Source: Perca fluviatilis (taxonomy: Eukaryota; Chordata; Actinopteri; Perciformes; Percidae). Taken from it: 64,000 nt of DNA. The notes below the pieces were generated by a model that worked only from the letters and a program-made list of their open reading frames with translations, was not told where the DNA came from and did no database searches. The position numbers and the translations under genes were made by a program. Position 1 is the first letter of the stretch; every line of letters starts with the position of its first letter. The stretch covers positions 13,512,434 through 13,576,433 of the forward strand of contig NC_053123.1 in the NCBI RefSeq assembly GCF_010015445.1. The letters are read 5' to 3'. This document shows, in pieces, positions 46,769 to 58,499 of the stretch.

Positions 46769-47139
46769 CTTGCTCTGAGGTAACTCAAGATTTTTTGTCA
46801 TTAGTTTCTTTTCATCTTCAAGTGTACTTTGAAGTTTCTGGATCTCACCGATGACAAAATTATGGAGGTCTTTTCGTATCTCTTCAAGAAATGTGGGTAT
46901 TGTCATCTGCCCTTAAAACAGTGTGGTCCATACCTACACATTAGAGGGGAAGTTGGCTTGATATTACTTTCTATGAGCAACACGTCCATCAAATAAAACA
47001 GAATATGTTGTTTGTCCATACCAAATGCAAAAACGTATGTAGTTTTCGGGGAACTGAAAAAACTGACGTTGTCCTTCTTGGAAGGACCGTCTCCAGGTGA
47101 GAGTTTTATTGCAGCATCATACAGGCAGAAGTGAAGGCC
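46769..47139 (-). pseudogene. Possible decayed protein-coding relic, unassigned
   Basis: On the minus strand, 47139-46906 is open for 78 codons (GLHFCLYDAAIKLSPGDGPS, and later YVFAFGMDKQHILFYLMDVL). It closes at TGA 46905-46903. The +1-shifted frame continues QMTIPTFLEEIRKDLHNFVI, then GEIQKLQSTLEDEKKLMTKN, with Leu/Ile spacing like a coiled coil. A single frameshift near 46911 would join them. No family was recognised, and stop-free runs this long are expected by chance, so the call is tentative. It has no in-frame ATG at the start. Confidence 0.2.
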
Positions 47140-47503
47140 TTAGCTTGCAGAGCACACACTCATTAAAAATTAATGCTTTACATAACCATATAATCAAACC
47201 ATCTAGGAACCCCTTTACACTTAAAATATTCTGAATCATCCAAAGATGAGTCAAAACCTTTTTTTTTTTTTTTTAAGGCCTTGAGGAATCAGCACATATA
47301 TTTTAACTCCTCACACTGGTCCAGTCACATTGCAAAAACAGTACATGAGCACCTTGCATTTTCTAAGCAGAAAAGAGCTCGGTCACCTGCAACACACAAA
47401 CATGCACAAAGACACACACATCACCCCCTGCAGACTGCATTAAATATGGGCTGACAGGTGGCTGCTGGATATGCAGTCTCAAGAGACAGAGCAAAGCACT
47501 TTT

Positions 47504-47505
<2 letters not shown>

Positions 47506-47588
<83 letters not shown>
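47506..47588. repeat. (GT)n microsatellite
   Basis: About 41 uninterrupted GT units. Confidence 0.96.
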
Positions 47589-47591
<3 letters not shown>

Positions 47592-47599
47592 CAGTGTGT

Positions 47600-49020
47600 G
47601 TGTTTGTTAGAGGTACAGGGTTGCATAAGAAAAAGGACCTTCACACTGGGGGAGGACAGTATAGCTTGGAAAGATATGTCAAAAGAAATTCTCATACACT
47701 TTATTTCTCTCTAGTGTGTGTGTATGTATGTGTTTGTATCTCTGTGTGTGTGTTTCCTATAGCAAAATCATATTTGTGAATTAGTTTTCAACAACATGGC
47801 ATCTGCTGTGACATCCTGGATGGGGTGTGGCCACATAATTAACACGTTAAAAAATACCATGCAGATAGCGATGCAGATTACTTGCCTGCTTATAGCATAC
47901 CTTTTAGTGGCATAAAATAGACATATAATGTTAGAATTACGTTTCACAACCATCACATAGCATGAATGGACACACTATTTTACCAAGTTTGGCACATTTT
48001 GTATTAGTTTAGATGAGTAAAATAACCCAATATCACTTTGTTGCCCATTAGTAACATGGCTTTGTATTTGATAACTGTGTAAATAGGCATCCAGTCTTAA
48101 AGAAGCATGAGTGGAATACAAATACCATAACGGACAGATATTATAGAGGCAAAGGAAGCTCTCAAATTATTCCCCCTCTTTAAGCAACTTAATAAGGTAA
48201 TATGTCGTTGTCTGCTGTCCCAAATTTGCCAAAAAAAGGTTCAGTGTTAATACAAAATATTTGATTAATTGGATAAAATAGTTGTATCCAAAGACTGTGT
48301 CCCAACTAATTTAAATAAAAGTAGAACATTAGCACAAAAAAAAAAAAACATCAATCAGGAGGTTTGTTCTGTGATCACTCACAGCAGACTGGATGCAGCC
48401 TCTTGCTGGTACTTCAGGAATATTGTTGTATGATGGTACCAACCAGTCGTATCACTGCACTAGCCATGGCATACACATGGTATATACTGTTGGAAGTTAC
48501 AGAAAGAAATCTGTCAGTGGACCTCTAGTTAAGATGTTTAATGTAGCATTTAGGTAAGTGATAGAGTCCTCTGGTAGAAGAGATAAATAACTGTAATTCT
48601 CCATGTCCATCTCCACCTGTCAGTTTAATTCAAAAATTATAAAATAGTACAATAACTATATTTCAAGCATTGCCACTTTGAATGTCATTTGAGTCCGTAT
48701 TTACTTTGCTTATTTCTCTTCAGCTGCAGACCGTGTTTTTTTAATAATTGAGTTCAAAACCCCTGTCATTTAAATAATTATGGTGATATTGATATGTAAT
48801 CATTTTTCGCATGTGGTCAGTGAAGGTTTAAATGAAAATGCTTCTCTGTTAGAAAAACGCATAGCTCAACACTTAATTTTTTGGTCTCCGGGCTTACAAT
48901 TTGTTTAGTGGTGTTAAAAATAAGATTATTTATCGGTATGTGTTATAGAGTATGGTTTAGTTTTAATGTTACATTTATCACTTCTTATCAAGACAGTTGT
49001 GGATTTTAAGTAGCAACAAA
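47600..49020. other. AT-rich non-coding stretch
   Basis: No gene or repeat was recognised, apart from an A13 run near 48337. Confidence 0.35.
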
Positions 49021-49027
49021 TGTTATT

Positions 49028-49200
49028 TTATTTCTGTGAAGACATCTGCCAGTTGGTCTGCACACACCTTGAGAGCTCGGCCAAGGATGCCATCAGGTCC
49101 AGTGCCTTGTCTGGATGAATTCTTATAAAGATATGCCCCAATATGCCCTCAATATTATTAGTGGGCAGGGGTCCTGGGCCTTTTGTATCTCCTCAGCTGG
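49028..49200 (-). pseudogene. LINE reverse transcriptase fragment (minus)
   Basis: Read on the minus strand from about 49113, TGPDGILGRALKVCADQLAD followed by VFTEIK matches the GPDxIPGRxLK(x)CADQLADVFT block at the start of the RT domain in jockey/Rex-type LINEs. The preceding RIHPDKA is in another frame. A stop follows at once, so about 60 codons survive, with no catalytic YADD. Confidence 0.6.
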
Positions 49201-49260
49201 GAAGTGGTTCTCAAAACATAGAAGATGTTCAGTTCATCTGGGAAAGATGCAAACAAATGT

Positions 49261-49335
49261 AAGGGTAAAATGATTAATCCACACAGGGCACCTGGACCTG
49301 ATGGCATCCCTGGCTGAGCTCTCAAGGTGTATTGC
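49261..49335 (+). pseudogene. LINE reverse transcriptase fragment (plus)
   Basis: KMINPHRAPGPDGIPG, a stop, then ALKVYC is the same RT block as the minus-strand fragment 150 bp away, in the opposite orientation. The GGACCTGATGGCATCC core is identical in both. It is a dead scrap. Confidence 0.6.
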
Positions 49336-49859
49336 TATTCAAACGAGAATGCACAACAAGGTGCCCCTTCTACACCAAGACCATTACTCTCGTTTCCAAT
49401 TTTCAGGTTTCCCAGTTATTTATGCTGCAACATAAAAGAAAGAACATAATTCTTAAAAATAAAACCTGTATACAGTTCCTCGTATTTTCAGATCTATTTT
49501 ATTCAAATGAACACTGGCAGAATTCCTGGTCTGCTGGATATCTCTGTCGTGATTAAAGAAACAGAAATAATAGTTGAATTTATCTATTATCTGATTGATG
49601 GTTGACCAACTGGCAATCACGGAACGTACTGGGAATTAGTCTGACAAGGATTTAGCCTTTGGGGGCAATGCCCAATATATCAGGATTTCCGGTGTATCCA
49701 GGGGATATTCAGGCCAAGACTTCCTCTTTTGTGCCTGGTCCGATTAGCAATTAAGATGTGAGAATAGTGTTGGAGTTGAGAGTTGACATCTCTTATAAAC
49801 AGATATCCACATATGATTGCAGATAAAAAAAACAACTAAATAGGCTATAAAAACCTAAA

Positions 49860-50110
49860 TCGTCGTTAGACGATAGCCTATGGGTTTCGAGATTGCATTT
49901 CGGCCAGTGCCTTCTGCCTCTTATGCTCGTCACAGAGACTGTATACCTGCATGCAACCAAAGCCCACGCAAACGTGATTGGTCATTACTACGAACGGAAA
50001 CCAGAACGCTTCCAATACCAAAATCTTTGCCGTTGCCTACAGATTCATATGCAGATATCTGTTATAGAGATTAACCAACTGGCAGCTACAGATCAACTCA
50101 AGATGATATG
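49860..50110 (+). repeat. Dispersed repeat fragment
   Basis: GTTTCGAGATTGCATTTCGG, CACGCAAACGTGATTGGTCA and ACGGAAACCAGAACGCTTCC look like a fish dispersed repeat that I have seen in other genomes. No ends were found. Open frames here (49880-50159) have no recognised motif. Confidence 0.3.
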
Positions 50111-50339
50111 TGAAAAAGTGAAAATGACAACCCTGGTGGTATATTTTGTCATCATTTAGTCCCTTGATGCTTTGCAAAGGCTGTAATGACATTGTGGACG
50201 AACTGGTGAGTGTGGCTGCCAGAGACTGGCCATGGCTTCAGAGCTTCACCAGACCTGCTTCTGGTGGTCTGCTTTCTGCTGCTTCGTCACCACAGTTCAA
50301 ATTTGTATCTACTAAAGGAAACCAACAAAGGTTTTTCTT

Positions 50340-53000
50340 ACTTGATTTTTTTTTCTTTCATTAATTATGAGTCATTTCGCTTCAAGGCCCTTCATTTGCA
50401 TTTTTATTGGAAACTCTTGACCATACATAATTAAAGTTACATGGGTTGATCATGTAGGGCAGCGTGGTACATCTCACAATGAGCTTTAACACAATCTTTA
50501 TGCAGACTTTTCTGGAATTCTTTGGCTTACAATCTTCACTGGGTGATTAATTTTTATGAATTTTCATGCCACATATATTTATAGTCCTATAAGTAGTAGT
50601 TTTTTTTCTATGAAAATAATTTTTCCTTCTCAAAAAGTGATTAAGAAAAAAAGACTGCTGAAATGCTGAATTCAACATTGAGTGCCATAAAGTATCATAA
50701 TAAGGTGCAGAGATGTGCCTTCTGCCTGAGGTGTGTTGTCTCCTGGTGTAACGTACTGTGTGGGAACCAAACAGCATATTTACACAGAGAACATACAGGC
50801 CTATCCAAGGTCCTTGTCTGATGTATGACTCACTTGTGACCCTCAGTTGTTGTCAGACCGAGGCAATGAATAAAAATGTGTCTTCTGCGTCTGTAAACAT
50901 TGTAGCTTTCCAACCTCCGAGGCTGTGGCTTTCTTCGCCACAGGCTGGCGTTGATTTCAATTCAGTCACTCTGCTCTTTCTATTCTCTGTAAAGTACGAC
51001 AATAGAATGGACTGAGTTAAGATGGTTCTTGATACTAGAGAAAAGTTGAATATTTTCATATTGGTAAATTTGTTGTATTAAAAGTAGGCTATAGCTTTTT
51101 ATTTTAACATTTATCAAAAAGACACTATTTGTCATTTGAAGTATATTTAAAGTTTTGCACATTTTGCTGTAGATATAAATCTGCTACGCTACCCGGATTC
51201 CAGACCTTCCACATCTCCAATTCAAATAGATTTAGAGATAAAATGAATGAAATGAAACCAAATGGCAGTTCTGTCTGATTATCATGCCACTGCTGCACTT
51301 TTTTAATCAAGTATATTAGCAACCCAGTTGTACATCAACTTTTTATTGCTCTTTTTTTTGGGAAGCAGATACTGGCAAATGTATTAATAAACCCATGGTG
51401 GGGTGATACAGTTGGGGAGCAAGACCTTGTACAAGAAAGCTACAGTAGTGGTCATGGAAAGAAAAGGTTTGTTGAAATAAAGCTGGTCTTCAGAATAAGT
51501 TCAAGGAGGGTGAAATGTGGTAGGAATATTGAGCTTCAGAGGTGTTTATAGGCATTTTATCCAGAGCCAGGCTAGCTGTTTCCAGTCTTTATGCTGAACT
51601 AATCTGATCAGCATCTGGCTTTAGCCTCGTGCTTAGCAGACAGATATGAGAGTAGCATCGATCTTCTCATATAACTCTCTGCAAGACAGCAGAAAAGCGT
51701 TTTTTCCTGAAATGTCGAGTCATTCCTTCAGTTTAGTTGTTAAGATGCGTACTTTTGGTTACGCAAAACAAATGAAAAAACATTATTTAATTTGCAGTTT
51801 CGTTAAATGTTTTTACATCAAATTAAGGAAAACCATGGAATTAAGGGAAACATTAATGATTTGTTTTTTTCAGACAAATTGTCTTTCTGCCATTACAATA
51901 TAGGCTCTCTGTCTGAACCATGAGTTCATGCATTAGGTGATTGCTTTGGACAAGATACAGCGGTAATTACAAGACGAGCCTGAGTATGCATACAGGCTAA
52001 AAACAAGTATTCAAATCAAATATCTTCTTGTCTGAAAAATGCTTAGTGAAATGAGATTACATCTTCTGGCAAAAGTAGAGATAAAAAAAAAAATATTTTT
52101 GAACACTACTCAGGAAACCTTGTAAACAAGTGTCTATCTGTCTGAGAGTTTTTATACAAATTCTATAGACAAATTGAAATGTTAAGATGCCTGAAACTAA
52201 TCTGCTTAAAAGCTTGATATTTGTCGTCTTATTATTTTACATATTGGCAAGTGAGCAACACTTTCATCTCTCATACATTCAAATTATTTCAAGTTGTATC
52301 AAGTATAACGTTCTATATATAATGATCTACTTGCAGCCATCAGTGTTGCTTAAGGGAAAATATGCTTTTGAATGCTGAACAGAGCTGCAGCAAGAGCTCA
52401 GCAAGTTTTAACATTAGTAAAGCAGAACAACTGTTTTTAATCTCCAGATATTCCTTCATTTTTGCCTGCAGGTGATCCAAAAAATCACCCCATCTGAGCC
52501 AGTAGTCATAAAATATTCACTGTAAAACATACAATATAAAAGCATACACAATAATGAAATATGGATCCTGTGATCAAAAGTAGGATATTGGTGGCTGTGA
52601 TTAGAAATATATAGAGAGCTGCAAATGTTTTTAAGTAGAGAAAAAAACCAAAGTGAGCATGAAATTAATACTGTAAAATATTCACCACTACCTTTTATAA
52701 AGTTTATATAATTTTTGATTGTGTCACTGAGGTGTTAATTCAGCTCTATGGTGATTTAACATGTACTAGTTTGTGGTGTCTCGCGTTTGCAGATCTTGTT
52801 ATAATATAAGGTAGATTTTTGGTGGTGGTGTTCTATGATGTTGGTACTTTGTTTATGCCCATCTTTCTTTTTTTTTCATTCAATTAATCACCGATCATCC
52901 ATATAAGTTCAGTACGCAAACAACAAATGGTTGTAAAAAACTTTACAAATAGTACTTTTTATGCAAATTATCTCTACAGCAGATGATTGGTTATTATGGC
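50340..53000. other. AT-rich non-coding stretch
   Basis: No gene, RNA gene or confident repeat was recognised. Confidence 0.4.
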
Positions 53001-53007
53001 CATTTAT

Positions 53008-53200
53008 ACTCACTTGCCAGTTTATTAGGTATACCCATCTTAAACTAATACAACAGTGGTGTGCTAAATTCTACTTATGAAGGTCATAATGTTCAGGTTT
53101 TGTTTAAGAGAGATTTTGAGATAACTTAAAGATTATTTTGGAGGCTGCAGTCTGTGGTGCTGTTGAATTACATTGTGTTTTACTGTTTTTTTTCTGCGTG
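53008..53200 (+). repeat. TTTATTAGGT dispersed repeat fragment
   Basis: ACTCACTTGCCAGTTTATTA, CTAATACAACAG, GGTCATAATGTTCAGGTTTT and TTTTGGAGGCTG follow in order a dispersed repeat known in several fish genomes. The boundaries are approximate. Confidence 0.45.
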
Positions 53201-54261
53201 GAGTGGCTCACAAAAAGTCTCAAAACATGATAAAGTAATTCTCTTCCTCTCCTGTTCATCTCCTCCTTTCAACTTTTATGAAATTGCCTAATTTTTTACA
53301 ATATATGTTATTGTGTGATGCGCTGATTTTTTTGTTGTTGACCTACTGTCTGAATGGGGAATGAAATCATTGGTAATATCCAGTGTAATATGGATATGTG
53401 GATATACAGGTTAAAATAAAAAACAACGATCAAAAAATAATAAGCCGATCTGCTTTTTCCTAATCTCCAGGTGTGACTAGGAGGCTGTCCCCCTTGGATT
53501 TCGTTATTCTTCTGACAATCTTGACGACAAACCCGTGAGATTTGGAGAGAGGACAGATTTTTTGCATCCCGCTTCACTCATTATCCAGTCCCAGATCACC
53601 TAACCAGGTAACCAAGAATTCCTGCCATATGTGTTATCAAATGTGGTGGCTGCTTTACAGCTAAATTACTGAACACATTCATACCAAATGATCCATTGAA
53701 AGTACCAACACAAGCTGTTAAATGAATGCATCTCCTGCAAAAAACAACTCACTTTTGACATACTTAGGTGTATGTACGTGAATGTTATCTCTAGGGCTGC
53801 AGCTATCGATTCTTTTTGTAATCGATTAATCTAGCACTTTATCGATCGATTAATCGGATAATTTTTTTTTGCGTTTTTAAACAACCCAAAGGGAAAAAAG
53901 CAACATTTTCAGAAAAAAAATAACATTTGTATTGCCTACATTGCTTACAATATCATCTCTCAAAAAACTAAACATATTAAGTGCATTTAAGTGCCATATT
54001 ACATTGTTTTTAAAGAATGTTTTTTTCCAAATGATATCAACCTCAAACTAAGGCATACATTAAACATACACAAACATTACATTAAGTTGTGCAACTTAAC
54101 TTTCAGAACTACAAGTTTCAATCTGAGACTGATCTGTATATACAGTAGGCCTATATGTAAATATTAGTTATACTCAACCTATTTTCATTTATATATTTGA
54201 TTATAATGTCACACAGCTCTGTTACACTTATGCTATTAGGTCGTTGATCAGCTGTTTCTCC

Positions 54262-54263
<2 letters not shown>

Positions 54264-54296
<33 letters not shown>
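54264..54296. repeat. (GA)n microsatellite
   Basis: About 16 GA units inside the 1070 bp hAT derivative. Confidence 0.95.
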
Positions 54297-54298
<2 letters not shown>

Positions 54299-54487
54299 TG
54301 CAACAATCAGCTGTTTTTCCGAAGGGATAGTCAACACGTCAGCTCTTTAGATTAAATTATGGTCACCACTACGTATTTTCTTGTCTTGTCTTGTCTTGTT
54401 GTGTTTGGTGTAGTTTAATCGTCCATACGACTCTGTGATTTACTTTTGTCGGGTCCGCTTCGTGGAATGGATGATTAAGTTAGACTC

Positions 54488-54630
54488 CATGTTTTCTGTT
54501 GAGATGCTAAAGCACTGACGTTGTGCTATTATCTTGGTAAGCTAGTTTGATTTTGCAGTAGACACACTGTACAGAGTTTTAGTTTTAATTACGTTTGAAC
54601 TGATTCCAAACTTTGGACACTTTCTGTTGT
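54488..54630 (-). pseudogene. BED zinc-finger exon remnant of hAT transposase
   Basis: The minus strand reads QKVSKVWNQFKRN, a stop, then VYCKIKLAYQDNST, and after another stop HLNRKHG. These align in order with the intact exon's RQKMSKVWDHFKLKK, CVYCKGELAYHNST and HLSRKHP. The spacing of the finger is kept, but stops break it and no catalytic exon follows. Confidence 0.65.
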
Positions 54631-54879
54631 TTTCTCCAGCCTGTCTCTTAGCCCCTCGCTATTTTCACTCTGGCATGTGTCGCCAGCAGCAGACTGAGCC
54701 GCGTCTGTGCGACAGTAATAATGCTCCGTGCGGAAACACCGTCCGTCAGCGATATAACGTTGGTAACATTGATTTAACGAAGCTTCGAGGCAAGTCATTT
54801 TGCATCGAGGATTTTTTGTAATCAAATTATTCGAGTTATTCGAGGAATCGTTTAAGCCCTAGTTATCTCTCTCTCTCTC

Positions 54880-56550
54880 TCCCACAAGGCACGTATGACC
54901 ATGTAAAACTAAAATGTGGAAGTACTCTATTTCGTTTTATTTTTCATGTACAGTAGCATTCCCTTGATCTCACAGCCAATGGTTAGATGAACCTTCAACA
55001 TTTACACTTTTTTCAGAGTTTTATCCCCCTGATGTGTATCTATACAGCATATACACTATAATAACTCATTGCTGGCAATATGAGGATGAGAAATAAAACA
55101 TTATGGTGCACCGGGATTGCTGTGGTGGCTCGCCTTGCATGAATGATTGAAGCCAAAACCAGTCAAAACCAAATACTGTACATGTACAGCATTTTTGTAA
55201 GCCTGATCAGAACTACATTCATTTATGCTAAACATTTGAGATGTGGTGAATACCTGTCAGAAAGAGAAAAAGGAACATTTGGATCAAGAGAAAGAGAGAG
55301 GCAGAAAGAATGGCTGTTATTTCCACAGATGAAATGGCTGTGTGGGTGGATGTACATGTGAGTGCAGGCTGCTATGAGCTGTGAGTGGGTAGTGGGTACT
55401 GAGTGGGAAGAGAAGAGCTCCTTTAGTGAGACGATCAGCACCAAGGCCTGCTGAAAGGCAGTCACGCTTTCATGGCTTCTCTTTTGTTTTCTGCACTTGT
55501 ACAAAAACAGAGTTCCAGGTAGTGAGGTTGGTGATGGATAGTGGATAGTGTTTTAATGCGTGCCTGCCATCGTCTGTGTACACGTGTATGAGTGAGGTCA
55601 GTAGTTGTTTTTCATTCCTATTATTTTCATGCAAAATCGTGATTTATCTAGTTACAAGACTGGACAGAATCATGATAGAATAGACAGAAACAGCACATTA
55701 GGGGCAGAACATGTATGAAAAACAAGTTTCTAAAAAGCCTTACAACTGAGGCAACTGATGAATGTAGTCCTGAAGAAGCTATTTGGTAGGAGCAGTGCCT
55801 GAAATAAATTTTTCAAAAAGGGGGGGTGGTTCCCTCCTTGAAATGCTTTACATATGTGGGATTTATACACTTTGGAGGGGATACTTATGTTACTCGTGAG
55901 GTACAGGTGTTACTTGTCCTATTTTTACCTCAGATTGTATTTCATCGCTCTCTTTGAAATTTTGCTATTCTCTGAACTATTGTTGTGTCTTTCTCCTTCT
56001 CCTCTCTTCGTGATCATCTCTTTAAAGTTCATCAATGTCCTTAGTCCATCCATGTAGCCCTTTTGGGCAGTCATGCCTCATTCCGTACATGGTTCCGCAC
56101 CACTGGCGATGTTGGCTGAACATTATGAGACATTGCTGTAAATTGACGCAGAACTTTCCCGCGTTTTAGTGCTTGATTTGACGTAATCTACGAAATGATG
56201 CGCAATACCCGCAATCCCACACAGAAATTCAGGCCCTGAGGAATAATGAAACAAAGGACTTATGAACAGTTGAAGTAAAGTATTGTTAAAATGATCAAAT
56301 CTGTATTGTTGAAGAAGGATGCCCCAATCTGAAGTGGCTGATAATCATTACAAATAGTTGATTGCCGCTCTGGGAACTCGAATTCAGCACAAACCCCAGC
56401 AGCGGGATCTTATCCTGGATCTGTTGCTGGTTAGACCCACCGCTGCCGCCAGCATGCTGTAGCCCCTGGCACTGGGGTTTGCACTAAGCTGGGTGAATTC
56501 AAGTTGCTATAGCCGTTAAGGTCTCTGGTGCTCGGAAGTTCGCTGGTTTG
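54880..56550. other. Unique non-coding stretch
   Basis: No gene or confident repeat was recognised. Confidence 0.4.
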
Positions 56551-56560
56551 ATTAATACTA

Positions 56561-57008
56561 TCAGTTAAACAGTTAAAAACAATATTATTTAAAAAAATAA
56601 TTGGTAAAAGAAAAATAGGCTATACAATCTATTTCTAAAATGCTAGTTAACTTGCTAGTGCTAACTCTGCACTAGCAACTTGCGTTTTAAGCTCTCGTTT
56701 TTTCTGCTAAGTTCGTGGCTAGGCTAGGACACATGCCACTATAATGATGAGGACTGGCCATCCTAAACGCAGAGTATGCCAGGCAGACACACAGCGGGTG
56801 AATGCGGTGGAGACAGGCACGGACATGCACTCCGGGAACAGCTGCAGACTTGAGTCGGTCACACGGACACACAAGCGGTTCTGGGAAAGTGGCTGCATGT
56901 GTCCACGTCAAACTGGGACTCAGTTGGCTGCTTGTCGGTTAACAGTTAATAATCGGTTAACGAGGGTTGGCCATCGGTCTGAAAAAAAAATCTAAATTAG
57001 CATCCATC
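56561..57008 (+). repeat. TAGGGATGC-family hAT-like element, copy at 56.6 kb
   Basis: Shares CAGTTAAAAACAATATTATT, ACATGCCACTATAATGATGA, GGACTGGCC, CAGAGTATGCCA and AATCGGTTAACGAGG with the 40.46 kb copy in the same order. It ends CTAAATTAGCATCCAT, where the final bases have diverged. No coding capacity was recognised. Confidence 0.6.
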
Positions 57009-57800
57009 ACTATAATAATTCTCTTTTCAGGAAACGAAATATAGATCCTTTAAAGGATGCAACTGGTGTCTTTCTGTGTTGTACCCTCTAAGGCTTTTAA
57101 AGGCCCATCCAGCACTAATAACATAATTCCTGGATGAAGCTGCTAAAAAGCCTTATTTTATGCTGTCAACATCTTTTTACTTTCATGCCAAAAAATCACA
57201 AATGTGCATATTTCTCTGATCAAAAGCTTTTGAAGTCGCATTTACATTACACCTTTGTTACACCTCTCCACTGAGAGCTGCTCTAATAAGAGACTTCTTT
57301 TAACAGCAGGATTGCTGATTATGTTTTACTTTCAAGATCTACTGTCAAAGAAAACAAGTTGCAGAGACCTTTTACATACAATATGACAATCATCTTTTTT
57401 CTTAGGCCTTATAGGGAGGAACTTTATTCAGCTGTGGATAAAATTACCTGACCCTGAACTGCTTTGGCTTGGTTATTCACAAGATAGTCTAGTTTCTCCT
57501 GCTCCAGTAAAACCAGCCTCGAGGCTAAAATGTGCTTTTGATCATGACAGAAATGTAGTATATAGCCTGAAACAGTTAAAGGAATATGGGAAGACAGAGG
57601 AAAGCATGCTGTTCTGATACAGTTAAAGGAATAGTTTGACCTTTTGGGAAATGTGTTTATTTGAGATGAGAGTTCGATGAGAAAATTGATATACCACTCT
57701 GATGTATCAATCTAAATCAGTACAAAAATGACATCTACAAACATGCAACCTTACACATATGCAAGCCACACATGTACAGTATACACACGTGTGCACAACC

Positions 57801-57804
57801 GCAC

Positions 57805-57891
<87 letters not shown>
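57801..57891. repeat. (CA)n microsatellite
   Basis: About 44 CA units. The His-Thr and Cys-Val frames on the two strands are artefacts. Confidence 0.96.
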
Positions 57892-57893
<2 letters not shown>

Positions 57894-58002
57894 TGCGCAC
57901 ACTTAGAAGGAACTATATCTTGCATCACTAAGCTCCTCTCCTGCTCTCTGGCTCCTGCAGTGAGACGCCCCTGAGAGGAGAGCTCTGCAATGCAGCATGT
58001 GT

Positions 58003-58085
<83 letters not shown>
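58003..58085. repeat. (CA)n microsatellite
   Basis: About 40 CA units with one TA interruption, 110 bp after the previous array. Confidence 0.96.
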
Positions 58086-58088
<3 letters not shown>

Positions 58089-58124
58089 CACACAGGTAGA
58101 TGGTGGCGTGTAAAAGTGCTCAGA

Positions 58125-58345
58125 TCGTAGGAGGGAGATGAGGAGTGAGAGAGGAGAGTGAAGCGAAGGATGAAGCCTGCTGAGAGTTGGTGGCGGAGGA
58201 GGAGGAGGAGGAGGAGGAGTGAGTAGGAGGAGGTGGAGGAAGGTGAAGCGGGAAGAAGAAATTACAGGTGGGAGGAAGATTTATAGGTGAAAGGATGCGA
58301 AGAAGTCAGACAAAAGAAGAGGAGAAGAAGCAGATAAGAGCCATG
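58125..58345 (+). repeat. Purine-rich tract with (GGA)n core
   Basis: Over 200 bp of almost pure A/G on the plus strand, centred on a (GGA)9 run at 58195-58220. Such tracts can form triplex DNA and are sometimes found in 5' untranslated regions. The 73-codon frame at 58268 starts inside it and has no recognised motif. Confidence 0.7.
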
Positions 58346-58499
58346 GATTTGACAAATGGACAGCTTAATTGGCTCGTTGATTACCTTGTCTGGGCAGAAT
58401 TTGTGTGGCTGATGTGTTCACAGACAGTTTACCAGTCCTGCTTCATCTCTTTACACACATTCTCGACACACATAGTAATACATGCTTGAATTGATAGTG

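Larger units (their letters stand above)
53792..54861 (-). mobile_element. 1070 bp deleted derivative of the ZBED-type hAT, 8 bp TSD
   Basis: A perfect duplication GTTATCTC lies at 53784-53791 and 54862-54869. The left end TAGGGCTGCAGCTATCGATT matches the inward-read 3' end of the 17.4 kb hAT. The right end read inward (TAGGGCTTAAACGATTCC, then ATTTGATTACAAAAAA, then TGCCTCGAAGCTTCGTT) matches its 5' end. It is therefore the same family in reverse. The BED exon survives in damaged form (54488-54630), while the catalytic exon has been replaced by unrelated AT-rich DNA and a (GA)n tract (54264-54296). Confidence 0.88.

Noticed and set aside
50146..50434. Frames with VDELVSVAARDWPWLQSFTR
   Set aside because: Interesting composition, but no recognised family, no supporting splice sites and alternative open frames in the same place.
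53464..53603. Possible exon between CTAATCTCCAG and AACCAG|GTAACC
   Set aside because: The only protein-like frame is closed by a TAG just after the acceptor and by a TAA before the donor, so it could not be an internal coding exon.
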